From the NCBI GenBank assembly GCA_003599295.1, contig QZJK01000018.1:1-43596 (forward strand): DNA of 43,596 nt, given 5' to 3'. The translations under genes were made by a program, and so were the position numbers. Positions 16,894 to 23,204 of this stretch are shown piece after piece; position 1 is the first letter of the stretch; every line of letters begins with the position of its first letter. This stretch comes from Candidatus Parcubacteria bacterium (GTDB lineage Bacteria > Patescibacteriota > Minisyncoccia > Phycocordibacterales > UBA2100). A model generated the notes under the pieces. It made no database searches. It was not told the DNA's origin and worked only from the letters and a program-made list of their open reading frames with translations.

Positions 16894-18237
16894 ATGCCCA
16901 AACTATCTGTCTTTCAAACGGTCCTACTCGCGGTCTTCGGCGCACTCGCGGTTTCCGGCGTTCTCATATTCGCACTCGTTGTCGGCGGAGGCGGCGGGAA
17001 TTCCGTCGGGCCCGTCACGATCTGGGGCACGCTCGAGGAAGGAGCGTTCCGCGCCGTCATTCGGCAGATATCCGAGAATAACGATGCTCTCTCTCAAGTA
17101 ACATACATAGCGAAAGACGAGAAAACGTACGCCTCCGAACTGACGGAAGCGCTCGCGAGCGGCACTGGCCCGGACATCTTTCTCATGCGGCAGGATTATG
17201 CGGTGCGCGACGCGGGAAAAGTGCTCCCCATACCTTTCGATAATTTTCCGGAGACCCAATTCCGCAATGCATTCATCGAAGCGGCGAATCCGTTCATCGG
17301 CACTGCGGGGATTCTTGCCGTACCGTTCTTGGCCGACCCGCTCGTCCTTTATTGGAACCGCGACATGCTCTCTTCGGCCGGTTTCGCTAATCCGCCGCGC
17401 TACTGGGACGAATTGAACGGCATGGTGCAGGCGATAACGGTGCGGGATGATGCCGGACAAGTCGTTAAATCTGCCGTATCGTTCGGCGAGTACCGGAATG
17501 TTACCCATGCAAAGGACATTCTCGCGACCCTCATCCTACAGGCCGGCAGTTCGATTACGGCGAAAGACAGCACCGGCCGCCTCGTTCCGGCGCTTGCCGC
17601 GCGGACAGGAGACCGCCTACAGGCCGCCGATTCGGCGCTCCGCTTCTACACGGAATTCGCCGACCCATCCAAGGCGAGCTACACCTGGAGCCGGGCGCTC
17701 TCGGAATCGCGCGTGGCGTTCGCTGCGGGCGACCTCGCGCTCTACATTGGGTACGCGAGCGAGAAGCCCATCATTTCCCGCACGAACCCCAATTTGAACT
17801 TCGCGGTCGCTCCGATGCCGCAGATTCGCGCTGCGAACGGGGAAGTGCAGAAGGCAGTGAACACCGCGTGGGTATATGGCTTCGCGACAACGCGTACGAC
17901 GAAGAACCCTCAAGGAGCGTTTATCGTGGCCTCGACGTTAGCGGCGAGAGACGTATCACTCGCGCTCTCGACCGTATACGGCATACCCTCTGCGCGCCGC
18001 GACGTGCTGACGCCTCCGGGAGGCGCTCCCCAGGGAGACGACCTCTTCAAATTCAGCAGCGAACAAGAGTTGTTCAATAAGCAGGCGATAATCTCGCGCG
18101 CTTGGACCGACCCTGATCCCGATAGGACAAACGAAGTCTTCCGCGCTATGATTGAGAACGTGACTACCGGCGCACTCCGTCTCTCGGAAGCAGTGCAGCG
18201 CGCGCATCAAGAGATGGGAAATATATTAGGCATATGA
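16894..18237 (+). CDS. Membrane-anchored extracellular solute-binding protein (family 1)
   Basis: The 447-residue protein begins with one membrane helix (about 9-32) and a glycine-rich spacer. A full ABC-type carbohydrate-binding fold follows: VTIWGTLEEGAF, SGTGPDIFLM, ILAVPFLADPLVLYWNRDML, then NTAWVYGFATT. There is no lipobox cysteine, so it is anchored by the helix. No ABC permease or ATPase is encoded nearby. Instead, its stop overlaps the first pilin-like gene by 4 bases (ATGA), which suggests that it works with surface appendages or as a free receptor. No Shine-Dalgarno sequence is seen before the ATG at 16894. Confidence 0.85.
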   Translation: MPKLSVFQTVLLAVFGALAVSGVLIFALVVGGGGGNSVGPVTIWGTLEEGAFRAVIRQISENNDALSQVTYIAKDEKTYASELTEALASGTGPDIFLMRQDYAVRDAGKVLPIPFDNFPETQFRNAFIEAANPFIGTAGILAVPFLADPLVLYWNRDMLSSAGFANPPRYWDELNGMVQAITVRDDAGQVVKSAVSFGEYRNVTHAKDILATLILQAGSSITAKDSTGRLVPALAARTGDRLQAADSALRFYTEFADPSKASYTWSRALSESRVAFAAGDLALYIGYASEKPIISRTNPNLNFAVAPMPQIRAANGEVQKAVNTAWVYGFATTRTTKNPQGAFIVASTLAARDVSLALSTVYGIPSARRDVLTPPGGAPQGDDLFKFSSEQELFNKQAIISRAWTDPDPDRTNEVFRAMIENVTTGALRLSEAVQRAHQEMGNILGI

Positions 18238-18590
18238 AAACGCTTGTAATTCGGATTCTCCCCGTTATTACCGCCGCAGCATTTCTCGTGCTGCTTTCTC
18301 TCCCTGCGTTCGCGGCTGAAGGCATCCAGAGCCCTCTAAAACCCGAAGTAAGTTCAATACCGGGCTTTATCGAAGCCGCATTGAAAGCATTGGTCATGAT
18401 CGCTCTTCCTATCTTGACGCTCTTCATCGTTTATTCCGGTTTTAAGTTCATCTCCGCGCAAGGGAACTCGAGCAAATTGGAAGAAGCCAAGAAAAATTTC
18501 ATGTACGTCATCATCGGCGCACTTCTCATCCTCGGTGCGTGGGTCGTGGCGACCTTGGTCGGCGGCACCGTCAATCAGCTGACCGGATGA
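18234..18590 (+). CDS. TrbC/VirB2-like pilin protein 1
   Basis: The 118-residue protein has a signal peptide (to about residue 28, ending AFAAEG) and two membrane helices (about 46-68 and 88-110) joined by a short charged loop, FISAQGNSSKLEEAKKNF. This is the layout of TrbC/VirB2 and Mbov_0395-type pilin-like conjugal transfer proteins that are frequent in Patescibacteria. It is the most canonical member of a five-gene array. The ATG overlaps the stop of the solute-binding protein, so expression is coupled. The mature product would be a small hydrophobic subunit of a type IV secretion-like fibre; assembly is inferred. Confidence 0.75.
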   Translation: MKTLVIRILPVITAAAFLVLLSLPAFAAEGIQSPLKPEVSSIPGFIEAALKALVMIALPILTLFIVYSGFKFISAQGNSSKLEEAKKNFMYVIIGALLILGAWVVATLVGGTVNQLTG

Positions 18591-18594
18591 ACTC

Positions 18595-18975
18595 ATGACG
18601 AAGCTTCGGCCGCTCCTCATATTCCTCGCTGTCCTCGTCGTCCCGGTTTTTGCGCACGCGGCTGCTAAGAGTTTCTCGGAATTAGTCGAAAGCCTCGTAA
18701 GCCTCATTAATACTGGCATCGGATTCCTTCTTTTGCTCGGGATAATCATGTACTTCTGGGGGATTTCCGTGAACGTGTTGAAGTTCGAGGACGATCCGGA
18801 AAAAAAGAAAGCCTACTTTTTTTGGGGCATTATCGTTCTCTTCGTCATGTTCTCGATATGGGGCATTATTGAACTCCTCCAAAATACGCTTTTTGGGGGT
18901 GGTTCATTCGGTATCGGAGGCGCACCCGCCCCGGAGTCCGGCACCTCGCCAACCTTCTTTTTGGATTCTAACTAA
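18595..18975 (+). CDS. Pilin-like small membrane protein 2
   Basis: The 126-residue protein has a signal peptide (to about 24), a helix containing LLLLGIIMYFWG, a charged loop DDPEKKKA and a second helix WGIIVLFVMFSIWGIIELL, followed by a glycine/proline-rich tail. The WGI-x4-FVM-x-SIWGI pattern is shared with proteins 4 and 5 of the array, marking a paralogous subfamily distinct from the first pilin. It follows protein 1 after 4 bases. There is no Shine-Dalgarno sequence. Confidence 0.7.
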   Translation: MTKLRPLLIFLAVLVVPVFAHAAAKSFSELVESLVSLINTGIGFLLLLGIIMYFWGISVNVLKFEDDPEKKKAYFFWGIIVLFVMFSIWGIIELLQNTLFGGGSFGIGGAPAPESGTSPTFFLDSN

Positions 18976-18978
18976 TGT

Positions 18979-19377
18979 ATGAATTCATCGGGCGCGCACC
19001 GGCTTTTTTTTGGCCTTTTTGCTCTCGCTGTCGTTACCCCGACACCCGCGGAAGCGCTCACGTTCGTATCGGTCGCGGAGCTTTTCAACATCTTCATCGG
19101 CCTCATGCTGACGGCGGCGCTGCTCCTCTTTTTTGGCGGTCTTTGGGTGTATTTCAGCCGTTTGGGCACGTGGCCGAACAACCGCGATGAGGCGATAAAG
19201 ATAATGGAGTGGGGAGTGGCTGTCCTTTTCACGCTCATCATCCTGCTTGCCATCGTGCAATTCTTCCAGCGTTATCCCAAGGTTATGAGCATGGTTGTGG
19301 CGGGGATAGTGATCCTCATTCTTGCCGGCATTACCTTGTGGGTCACCATGGCAAAGAAGAAAAAGGAGGAACATTAG
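18979..19377 (+). CDS. Pilin-like small membrane protein 3
   Basis: The 132-residue protein has an N-terminal hydrophobic signal, then helices at about 32-54, 76-95 and 104-124, one more than its neighbours, and a basic C-terminal KKKKEEH. The loop LGTWPNNRDEAIKIMEWG resembles the loop and following WG of the other members. The start at 18979 is 3 bases after the previous stop; the ATG at 18976 is out of frame. It is placed in the pilin family by context and layout rather than by a clear motif. Confidence 0.62.
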   Translation: MNSSGAHRLFFGLFALAVVTPTPAEALTFVSVAELFNIFIGLMLTAALLLFFGGLWVYFSRLGTWPNNRDEAIKIMEWGVAVLFTLIILLAIVQFFQRYPKVMSMVVAGIVILILAGITLWVTMAKKKKEEH

Positions 19378-19479
19378 AGCATTTCGCCCTAGGCCGTTAT
19401 CCACACACTTTGGTCACATTCCGTTGAGTTTTACAAGGGGCTCGCTATCATGATGGGACAACTTTACATAGCCTAATTT

Positions 19480-19854
19480 ATGGGAAAAGTCATTTCTATG
19501 CATAAACGAGCAGCGATTTCTGCAGTAGCGGCAGCAAGCGGCCTTCTTCCCTTCATCGCAAGCGCTCAAACACTGAGCGACACTCTTATCTTCGTAAGCA
19601 CCATACTGAACGGCATCATCGGGCTTTTCATCACGCTCGCCATCGTCGTCTTCTTCTGGGGGCTCATCAAGTACCTCTGGAGCATGGGACCGGAAGATGC
19701 GCACGAAGGACTCCGGATAATGTTCTGGGGCGTCGTTGCCGTCTTCGTCATGGTTTCCATCTGGGGCATCATTCGGCTCTTGCAGAGTTCGCTCCGCGTG
19801 ACTTCGACAGAGCCCATCATCCCGCGAGGCATCTACTACACGCCTCCGCGATAG
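19480..19854 (+). CDS. Pilin-like small membrane protein 4
   Basis: The 124-residue protein has a signal peptide ending at IASAQT (about residue 30), helix LFITLAIVVFFWGLIKYLW, loop GPEDAHEGLRI and helix MFWGVVAVFVMVSIWGII. It carries the same WG-x5-FVM-x-SIWGI signature as protein 2. A 102-base gap separates it from protein 3; TACATA (19465-19470), 9 bases before the ATG, may be a separate -10. The ATG six codons downstream (MHKRA) is an alternative start that would give a shorter signal peptide. Confidence 0.7.
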   Translation: MGKVISMHKRAAISAVAAASGLLPFIASAQTLSDTLIFVSTILNGIIGLFITLAIVVFFWGLIKYLWSMGPEDAHEGLRIMFWGVVAVFVMVSIWGIIRLLQSSLRVTSTEPIIPRGIYYTPPR

Positions 19855-19919
19855 AGAGGTAGCAGGAGTTCCCGCTTCGCACTCTGTCGCGAAGCACTCA
19901 AGCATCCTAGAAAGAACGT

Positions 19920-20240
19920 ATGGAACCGGTATCGCAACTTCTGTACCGGTTCGACCAATTCATCGTAACGCCGGCGATAATATTGATATTTACCGCGGGG
20001 TTCTTTCTATTTTTGTGGGGACTTGTCCAGTTCATCATTAATCTGGACGAGGGAGGGAGCCGGCAAGAGGGTATCAATCACATGAAATGGGGCATCGCAG
20101 GCATGCTCGTCATGGTATCCGTGCAGGGGATTCTTATGCTACTCAATGCCACGTTCGATCTCGGCATCGGGCCGGGAGGCTCGTATAACCCCGATGTGCG
20201 AAGCCTCGACCTCAATACGATAGATTTCGGCGGAAGCTAG
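19920..20240 (+). CDS. Pilin-like small membrane protein 5
   Basis: The 106-residue protein ends the array. It has two helices, FTAGFFLFLWGLVQFI and WGIAGMLVMVSVQGILMLL, joined by the loop NLDEGGSRQEGINHMK. This matches proteins 2 and 4, but no signal peptide is visible, so the first helix may serve for insertion. The C-terminal tail is polar and glycine-rich. Its TAG overlaps the stop of the converging aminotransferase gene by 3 bases. Confidence 0.68.
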   Translation: MEPVSQLLYRFDQFIVTPAIILIFTAGFFLFLWGLVQFIINLDEGGSRQEGINHMKWGIAGMLVMVSVQGILMLLNATFDLGIGPGGSYNPDVRSLDLNTIDFGGS

Positions 20241-21067
20241 TCGTTTGAGCGCCCGCGGTTTTGCTCAAGGAATTCGTCGAACGCGCGCGAAAGTTCCCGC
20301 AATTTCTGCGAGGGTTCGGGAAGTACCAGTGAATCAATAGAGCGGATAGGCAATATTTTCGATGATGTGCTTGTAAGGAATGCTCCATACTCTTGTACTT
20401 CGTCCGGACGGAGCTCCTTTTCTTCGAGTACGAATCCGATATCCAGCGCAACGCGAAGCACCGCTTTTCGGGTAACGCCCTGCAGAATGACCGCCTCAGG
20501 CGCGGAGTAAAGAGTTTTCCCACTCATAGCGAAGAAATTAGTCCGTGTTCCTTCGGTGATACGGCCATCTCGATTTAAAAGAAGCGCCTCGTAGGCGTTC
20601 ACTCGCCTCGCTTCCCTAAGGCCAAGGTAGCTCCCCAGCATGTTCAGAGTCTTCGCATGAGGAAATAACCGCTCATAGGCATACGTAATACAGTCGACAC
20701 CGTCCCGAAAGAGTTTCTTGTCGGGGAACAGGGGATTGAGGCACAGAATGTAAAGCGTCGCGGAGTCTTTTGTCTGGCCGCCGATGAGCAGTATTTTCAG
20801 ATTGCAGGCCTCCACTTCGTTTTTTTCAATTAATTTCTCGGCACTATCATATATGATAGTACTGCTGAATGAGTGCTCAAGGCCGATGATGCGCGCGGAT
20901 TCCGCGAGGCGTTCGAGATGGTCTTTCAAAAAGTTGGGGATGCTATTCGTGACGCGGACAGTTTCGTATACGCCGAAACCGTATTGATATTCGATATTTG
21001 AGAGCGGGATTGCCGCCTGTTCAACAGGTAATATCTCCCCGTTTTTTGAAAAGAAAGGATGTTCCAT
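20237..21067 (-). CDS. Class IV aminotransferase (IlvE/Dat/PabC type)
   Basis: The 276-residue PLP enzyme has the fold-type IV hallmarks: GFGVYETVRV near the N terminus, the PLP lysine in PHAKTLNML (about residue 138), EALLLNRDGRITEGTRTNFF, and the phosphate-binding ILQGVTRKAVL. It may be a branched-chain or D-amino-acid aminotransferase or aminodeoxychorismate lyase; the sequence alone does not settle this. No amino-acid biosynthesis gene is nearby. It converges with the pilin array. Confidence 0.88.
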   Translation of the reverse strand: MEHPFFSKNGEILPVEQAAIPLSNIEYQYGFGVYETVRVTNSIPNFLKDHLERLAESARIIGLEHSFSSTIIYDSAEKLIEKNEVEACNLKILLIGGQTKDSATLYILCLNPLFPDKKLFRDGVDCITYAYERLFPHAKTLNMLGSYLGLREARRVNAYEALLLNRDGRITEGTRTNFFAMSGKTLYSAPEAVILQGVTRKAVLRVALDIGFVLEEKELRPDEVQEYGAFLTSTSSKILPIRSIDSLVLPEPSQKLRELSRAFDEFLEQNRGRSND

Positions 21068-21074
21068 TTTTCTG

Positions 21075-21476
21075 TCAGAATTTTAAACGGACAATCGCAA
21101 TCAATGCTGAAGGGTCTTTCATTGTGTGTGCAAATTCATTTCTGGAAGGAAGCGGCTCCATCTTGTCAGGGTCGTACACCCCAATAGCAGGATTTTTATA
21201 TGCAAGTGCGTACTGAAACGGATTATCAGCGTGTTCAAGGGTCAGATTATGCTCATCGGTACAATAAATAACACCGGGATCCTCGGCTGAATGCCAAGAT
21301 TTACCAATCCCATCTGCATCAAAACCACTGTATAAAAGCGACGCTCGGTAAAACGGCATTTTTCTCAGTGCTTTGATGAACAACTCTGTTTGAGATACTG
21401 TATCCCATCCTTTGGAAACGTCGGCAATATATATAGAAGGCCCCCGTTCAGCGTTCCGACCTTGTTCAAGTGTCAT
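21075..21476 (-). CDS. Unrecognised 133-residue protein
   Basis: No family is recognised. The protein is mixed alpha/beta in appearance, without signal peptide or membrane segment, with an aromatic middle (PFYRASLLYSGFDADG), a GVIYCTDEH segment and a C-terminal ALIAIVRLKF strand. The start is set at ATG 21476 because TACGAT (21484-21489, minus strand) lies 7 bases upstream, the same leaderless geometry as other genes here. The longer frame to 21545 would run into tRNA-Leu. It lies 7 bases upstream of the aminotransferase gene on the same strand. Confidence 0.65.
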   Translation of the reverse strand: MTLEQGRNAERGPSIYIADVSKGWDTVSQTELFIKALRKMPFYRASLLYSGFDADGIGKSWHSAEDPGVIYCTDEHNLTLEHADNPFQYALAYKNPAIGVYDPDKMEPLPSRNEFAHTMKDPSALIAIVRLKF

Positions 21477-21506
21477 AGGTTGTATCGTAGCGTAATTCAG
21501 GATTTG

Positions 21507-21588
21507 TGGGCGAGGAGGGACTCGAACCCTCACGGATTGCTCCACACGGTCCTAAGCCGTGCGCCTGTACCAATTCGGCTACTCGCCC
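21507..21588 (-). tRNA. tRNA-Leu(TAG)
   Basis: A complete cloverleaf of 82 bases: acceptor GGGCGAG/CTCGCCC with discriminator A, D stem GCC/GGC, anticodon loop CTTAGGA (anticodon TAG, decodes CUA), a long variable arm GGA-GCAA-TCC and T arm GAGGG-TTCGAGT-CCCTC. CCA is not encoded. The first 10 bases overlap the end of the LAGLIDADG endonuclease gene on the same strand. Confidence 0.95.
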
Positions 21589-22223
21589 CTCAATAGCTTC
21601 ATCGCAATTTTCCGTTTTCGCGATAGAGCTGGCAAGGATTTCTCATAATACATCAACTGCAAAATACGGGTAGAGTCGGCTTTCCCGAAAGAGAGCATCT
21701 GTACGGACTTATTCTTTAGAGTATGAATATGCCCGCCCTTTATCATAAAAAGTCGCTTTACAACTCCTAGAATCCAGATTAAGAATGCTGGACTCGCAGA
21801 TGCTATCCGGAGGCGTACTTGAGGAAACTGACTCTCTGGATGCCAAAAGGTACCTAGGCTACCATCACCATCGAAGCACCCTCGCAGGAAATCTCTGAAA
21901 AATTCGTCTGGTACAGCTACCTCTTTAATCGTCTTTGATTTTTTTGGCGTAAGGCCGATGGAAATCAGGAATTCGTAGAAATTCATGTCTCCAAACTGGA
22001 GTACAAAATACTTTTTCTCTTTAGAATACCCACGCGCCTTACGGCCGATCTTGTTTTTAAGTCTGAGGATTTTCTTCGCCATCTTGATTATCTCGAGGTC
22101 TTTCGAAGTGATATTTATATGGCGACCGCTGGACGAGAGATTACCATCTGAAGCGATTAAACCAATCACATAAGCGAACTCGGGCGACCACACTGAATAA
22201 GTATTCGATTCTCTTTTCCTCAC
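21579..22223 (-). CDS. LAGLIDADG homing endonuclease, free-standing
   Basis: The protein of about 214 residues carries two LAGLIDADG helices, FAYVIGLIASDGNLS (about 16-30) and FLRGCFDGDGSLG (about 112-124), each with its catalytic acidic residue, so it looks like an active single-chain endonuclease. Start GTG 22223 is preferred over TTG 22226 because a perfect TATAAT (22230-22235, minus strand) lies exactly 6 bases before it. Its last codons and TAG stop lie in the 5' end of tRNA-Leu(TAG), so gene and tRNA are one transcript. It is not inside an intron or intein here. Its lower GC than the neighbouring genes suggests transfer. Confidence 0.85.
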   Translation of the reverse strand: MRKRESNTYSVWSPEFAYVIGLIASDGNLSSSGRHINITSKDLEIIKMAKKILRLKNKIGRKARGYSKEKKYFVLQFGDMNFYEFLISIGLTPKKSKTIKEVAVPDEFFRDFLRGCFDGDGSLGTFWHPESQFPQVRLRIASASPAFLIWILGVVKRLFMIKGGHIHTLKNKSVQMLSFGKADSTRILQLMYYEKSLPALSRKRKIAMKLLRGE

Positions 22224-22306
22224 CAAACAATTATACTACGCCATAAAGCGTATACCATTGGCACTCGCTAAAAAGAGGTTCTTTGGAAAGTAAAAGCGTT
22301 ATTTTG

Positions 22307-22331
22307 TCCGCCCAGTTGGATATGAACTACT
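22307..22331 (-). repeat. Copy of the tRNA-Lys 3' end
   Basis: The 15 bases tccgcccagttggat at 22307-22321 are identical to the 3' end of tRNA-Lys (22457-22471), and similarity continues for about 10 further bases. The copy lies 150 bases downstream of the tRNA, on the far side of repeat copy C. Confidence 0.75.
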
Positions 22332-22392
22332 GGGAAACCCACGGTTTTCCCACTCCTTCCTCCGCGGAAAACCGGCAGGTTTTCCAACCCTT
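22331..22392 (-). repeat. Two-hairpin repeat, copy C
   Basis: Read on the minus strand: hairpin 1 GGAAAACC-TGCC-GGTTTTCC (22366-22385), linker GCGGAGGAAGGAG, then hairpin 2 TGGGAAA...TTTCCCA (22331-22352). The linker and hairpin 2 are nearly identical to copy A. Hairpin 1 differs from A by paired, compensatory changes. Confidence 0.75.
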
Positions 22393-22411
22393 TCCTATTC
22401 GAATCCAAACG

Positions 22412-22438
22412 AAAAACACCCAGCATTTTTCTCTGGGC
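22412..22438 (-). terminator. Terminator downstream of tRNA-Lys
   Basis: On the minus strand a CCCAG/CTGGG stem with an A-rich loop is followed by TGTTTTT, starting 19 bases after the tRNA 3' end. Confidence 0.6.
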
Positions 22439-22456
22439 GTCCTTCGCTTCGTTCAG

Positions 22457-22529
22457 TCCGCCCAGTTGGATTCGAACCAACGACCGTTCGCTTAAGAGGC
22501 GACTGCTCTACCAACTGAGCTATGGGCGG
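22457..22529 (-). tRNA. tRNA-Lys(CTT)
   Basis: A 73-base cloverleaf: acceptor CCGCCCA/TGGGCGG, discriminator A, D stem GCTC/GAGC, anticodon loop CTCTTAA (anticodon CTT, decodes AAG), T arm GTTGG-TTCGAAT-CCAAC. The top pair of the anticodon stem is a G-A mismatch. CCA is not encoded. Confidence 0.95.
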
Positions 22530-22602
22530 GTTAGGAAGATTTTACACGAATCCGCGTTTTTTGGAACCTTAGCGTTTCGAGTGCCGTGCTTTTGCACGGC
22601 AT

Positions 22603-22670
22603 CACAAATCCCCGTGGAGGAAGGTTTGGGAAAACCGAGAGGTTTCCCAGACGGGGGTCGGGGATTTGTG
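22603..22670 (+). repeat. Two-hairpin repeat, copy D (rearranged)
   Basis: It contains the linker GTGGAGGAAGG and hairpin 2 (TGGGAAAACC-gaga-GGTTTCCCA, 22627-22649), then GGGGGTCGGGG, which in other copies stands at the front. A perfect 12-bp outer stem (22603-22614 with 22659-22670) encloses hairpin 2. The order looks like a head-to-tail permutation of copies A and B. The right arm reaches the last two bases of tRNA-Leu(TAA). A separate hairpin, TGCCGTGC-TTTT-GCACGGCA, precedes it at 22582-22601. Confidence 0.6.
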
Positions 22671-22751
22671 CCGGGGGTGGGACTCGAACCCACAAACCTG
22701 TGAAGGTCAAAGATTTTAAGTCTTCCGCGTAAACCATTCCGCCACCCCGGC
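22669..22751 (-). tRNA. tRNA-Leu(TAA)
   Basis: An 83-base class II tRNA: acceptor GCCGGGG/CCCCGGC, discriminator A, anticodon loop CTTAAAA (anticodon TAA), T arm GTGGG-TTCGAGT-CCCAC. The A36-A37-A38 run makes it an expected MiaA substrate. CCA is not encoded. Confidence 0.95.
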
Positions 22752-22754
22752 GTG

Positions 22755-22827
22755 AGGCCCGAGCGGGAGTTGCACCCGCCCAATAGCGGTTTTGCAGACC
22801 GCCGCGTTGCTACTTCGCCATCGGGCC
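22755..22827 (-). tRNA. tRNA-Cys(GCA) with unusual elbow bases
   Basis: A 73-base tRNA: acceptor GGCCCGA/TCGGGCC, anticodon loop CTGCAAA (anticodon GCA). The T loop is TGCAACT, with G at position 55 instead of the near-universal T, and the D loop AAGTAGCAA has AG where GG (18-19) is expected. Stems are intact. It lies three bases upstream of tRNA-Leu(TAA). Confidence 0.92.
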
Positions 22828-22867
22828 ATTCATCACTTTCTCACCTCACTCTACGCTGCCCAATATA

Positions 22868-23200
22868 TCACTTTTTGTCTTTCCGCGTCAGGTCTTCTAT
22901 CCTCTGACGATTCTTTTCGCCGTAGTCTACCTCGAAGTCGACGGTCGGAAGGCGCTGCAGAGCGCTGTGTTTCTTTAAGTATTCGCGGAATTCGGAGCGC
23001 TTGCGCTTCGCGAACGCGAGCACGGTCTGTTCATATGTTTCGGGAAGGACTGAGAAAAATATCGTGACCTCACGGATATCGGGCGATACATCCGCATGGG
23101 TGACGGTAACAAGCGATTGCGCATTCGATTCTCGCGCAAAAAAATCCGCTGCAAGATGTGCGATGGATTCAGACACCTGTATTTCCCGACGCGACGACAT
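22868..23200 (-). CDS. rbfA: Ribosome-binding factor A
   Basis: The 110-residue KH-type RbfA helps 30S maturation near the 16S 5' helix. The RbfA pattern is visible: the N-terminal helix QVSESIAHLAADFFARE, strand VTVTHADVSPDIREVTIFFSV, and the late helix KRKRSEFREYLKKHSALQRLPTVDFEVDYG. The ATG at 23200 follows the infB stop by 4 bases, the classic infB-rbfA order. The upstream-open frame to 23239 overlaps infB and is not needed. The tRNA-Cys gene starts 40 bases after the stop. Confidence 0.88.
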   Translation of the reverse strand: MSSRREIQVSESIAHLAADFFARESNAQSLVTVTHADVSPDIREVTIFFSVLPETYEQTVLAFAKRKRSEFREYLKKHSALQRLPTVDFEVDYGEKNRQRIEDLTRKDKK

Positions 23201-23204
23201 ATTA

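Noticed and set aside
16894-18237. A complete ABC sugar transporter at the solute-binding protein
   Set aside because: No permease or ATPase gene lies on either strand nearby; the neighbours are a methyltransferase and pilin-like genes.
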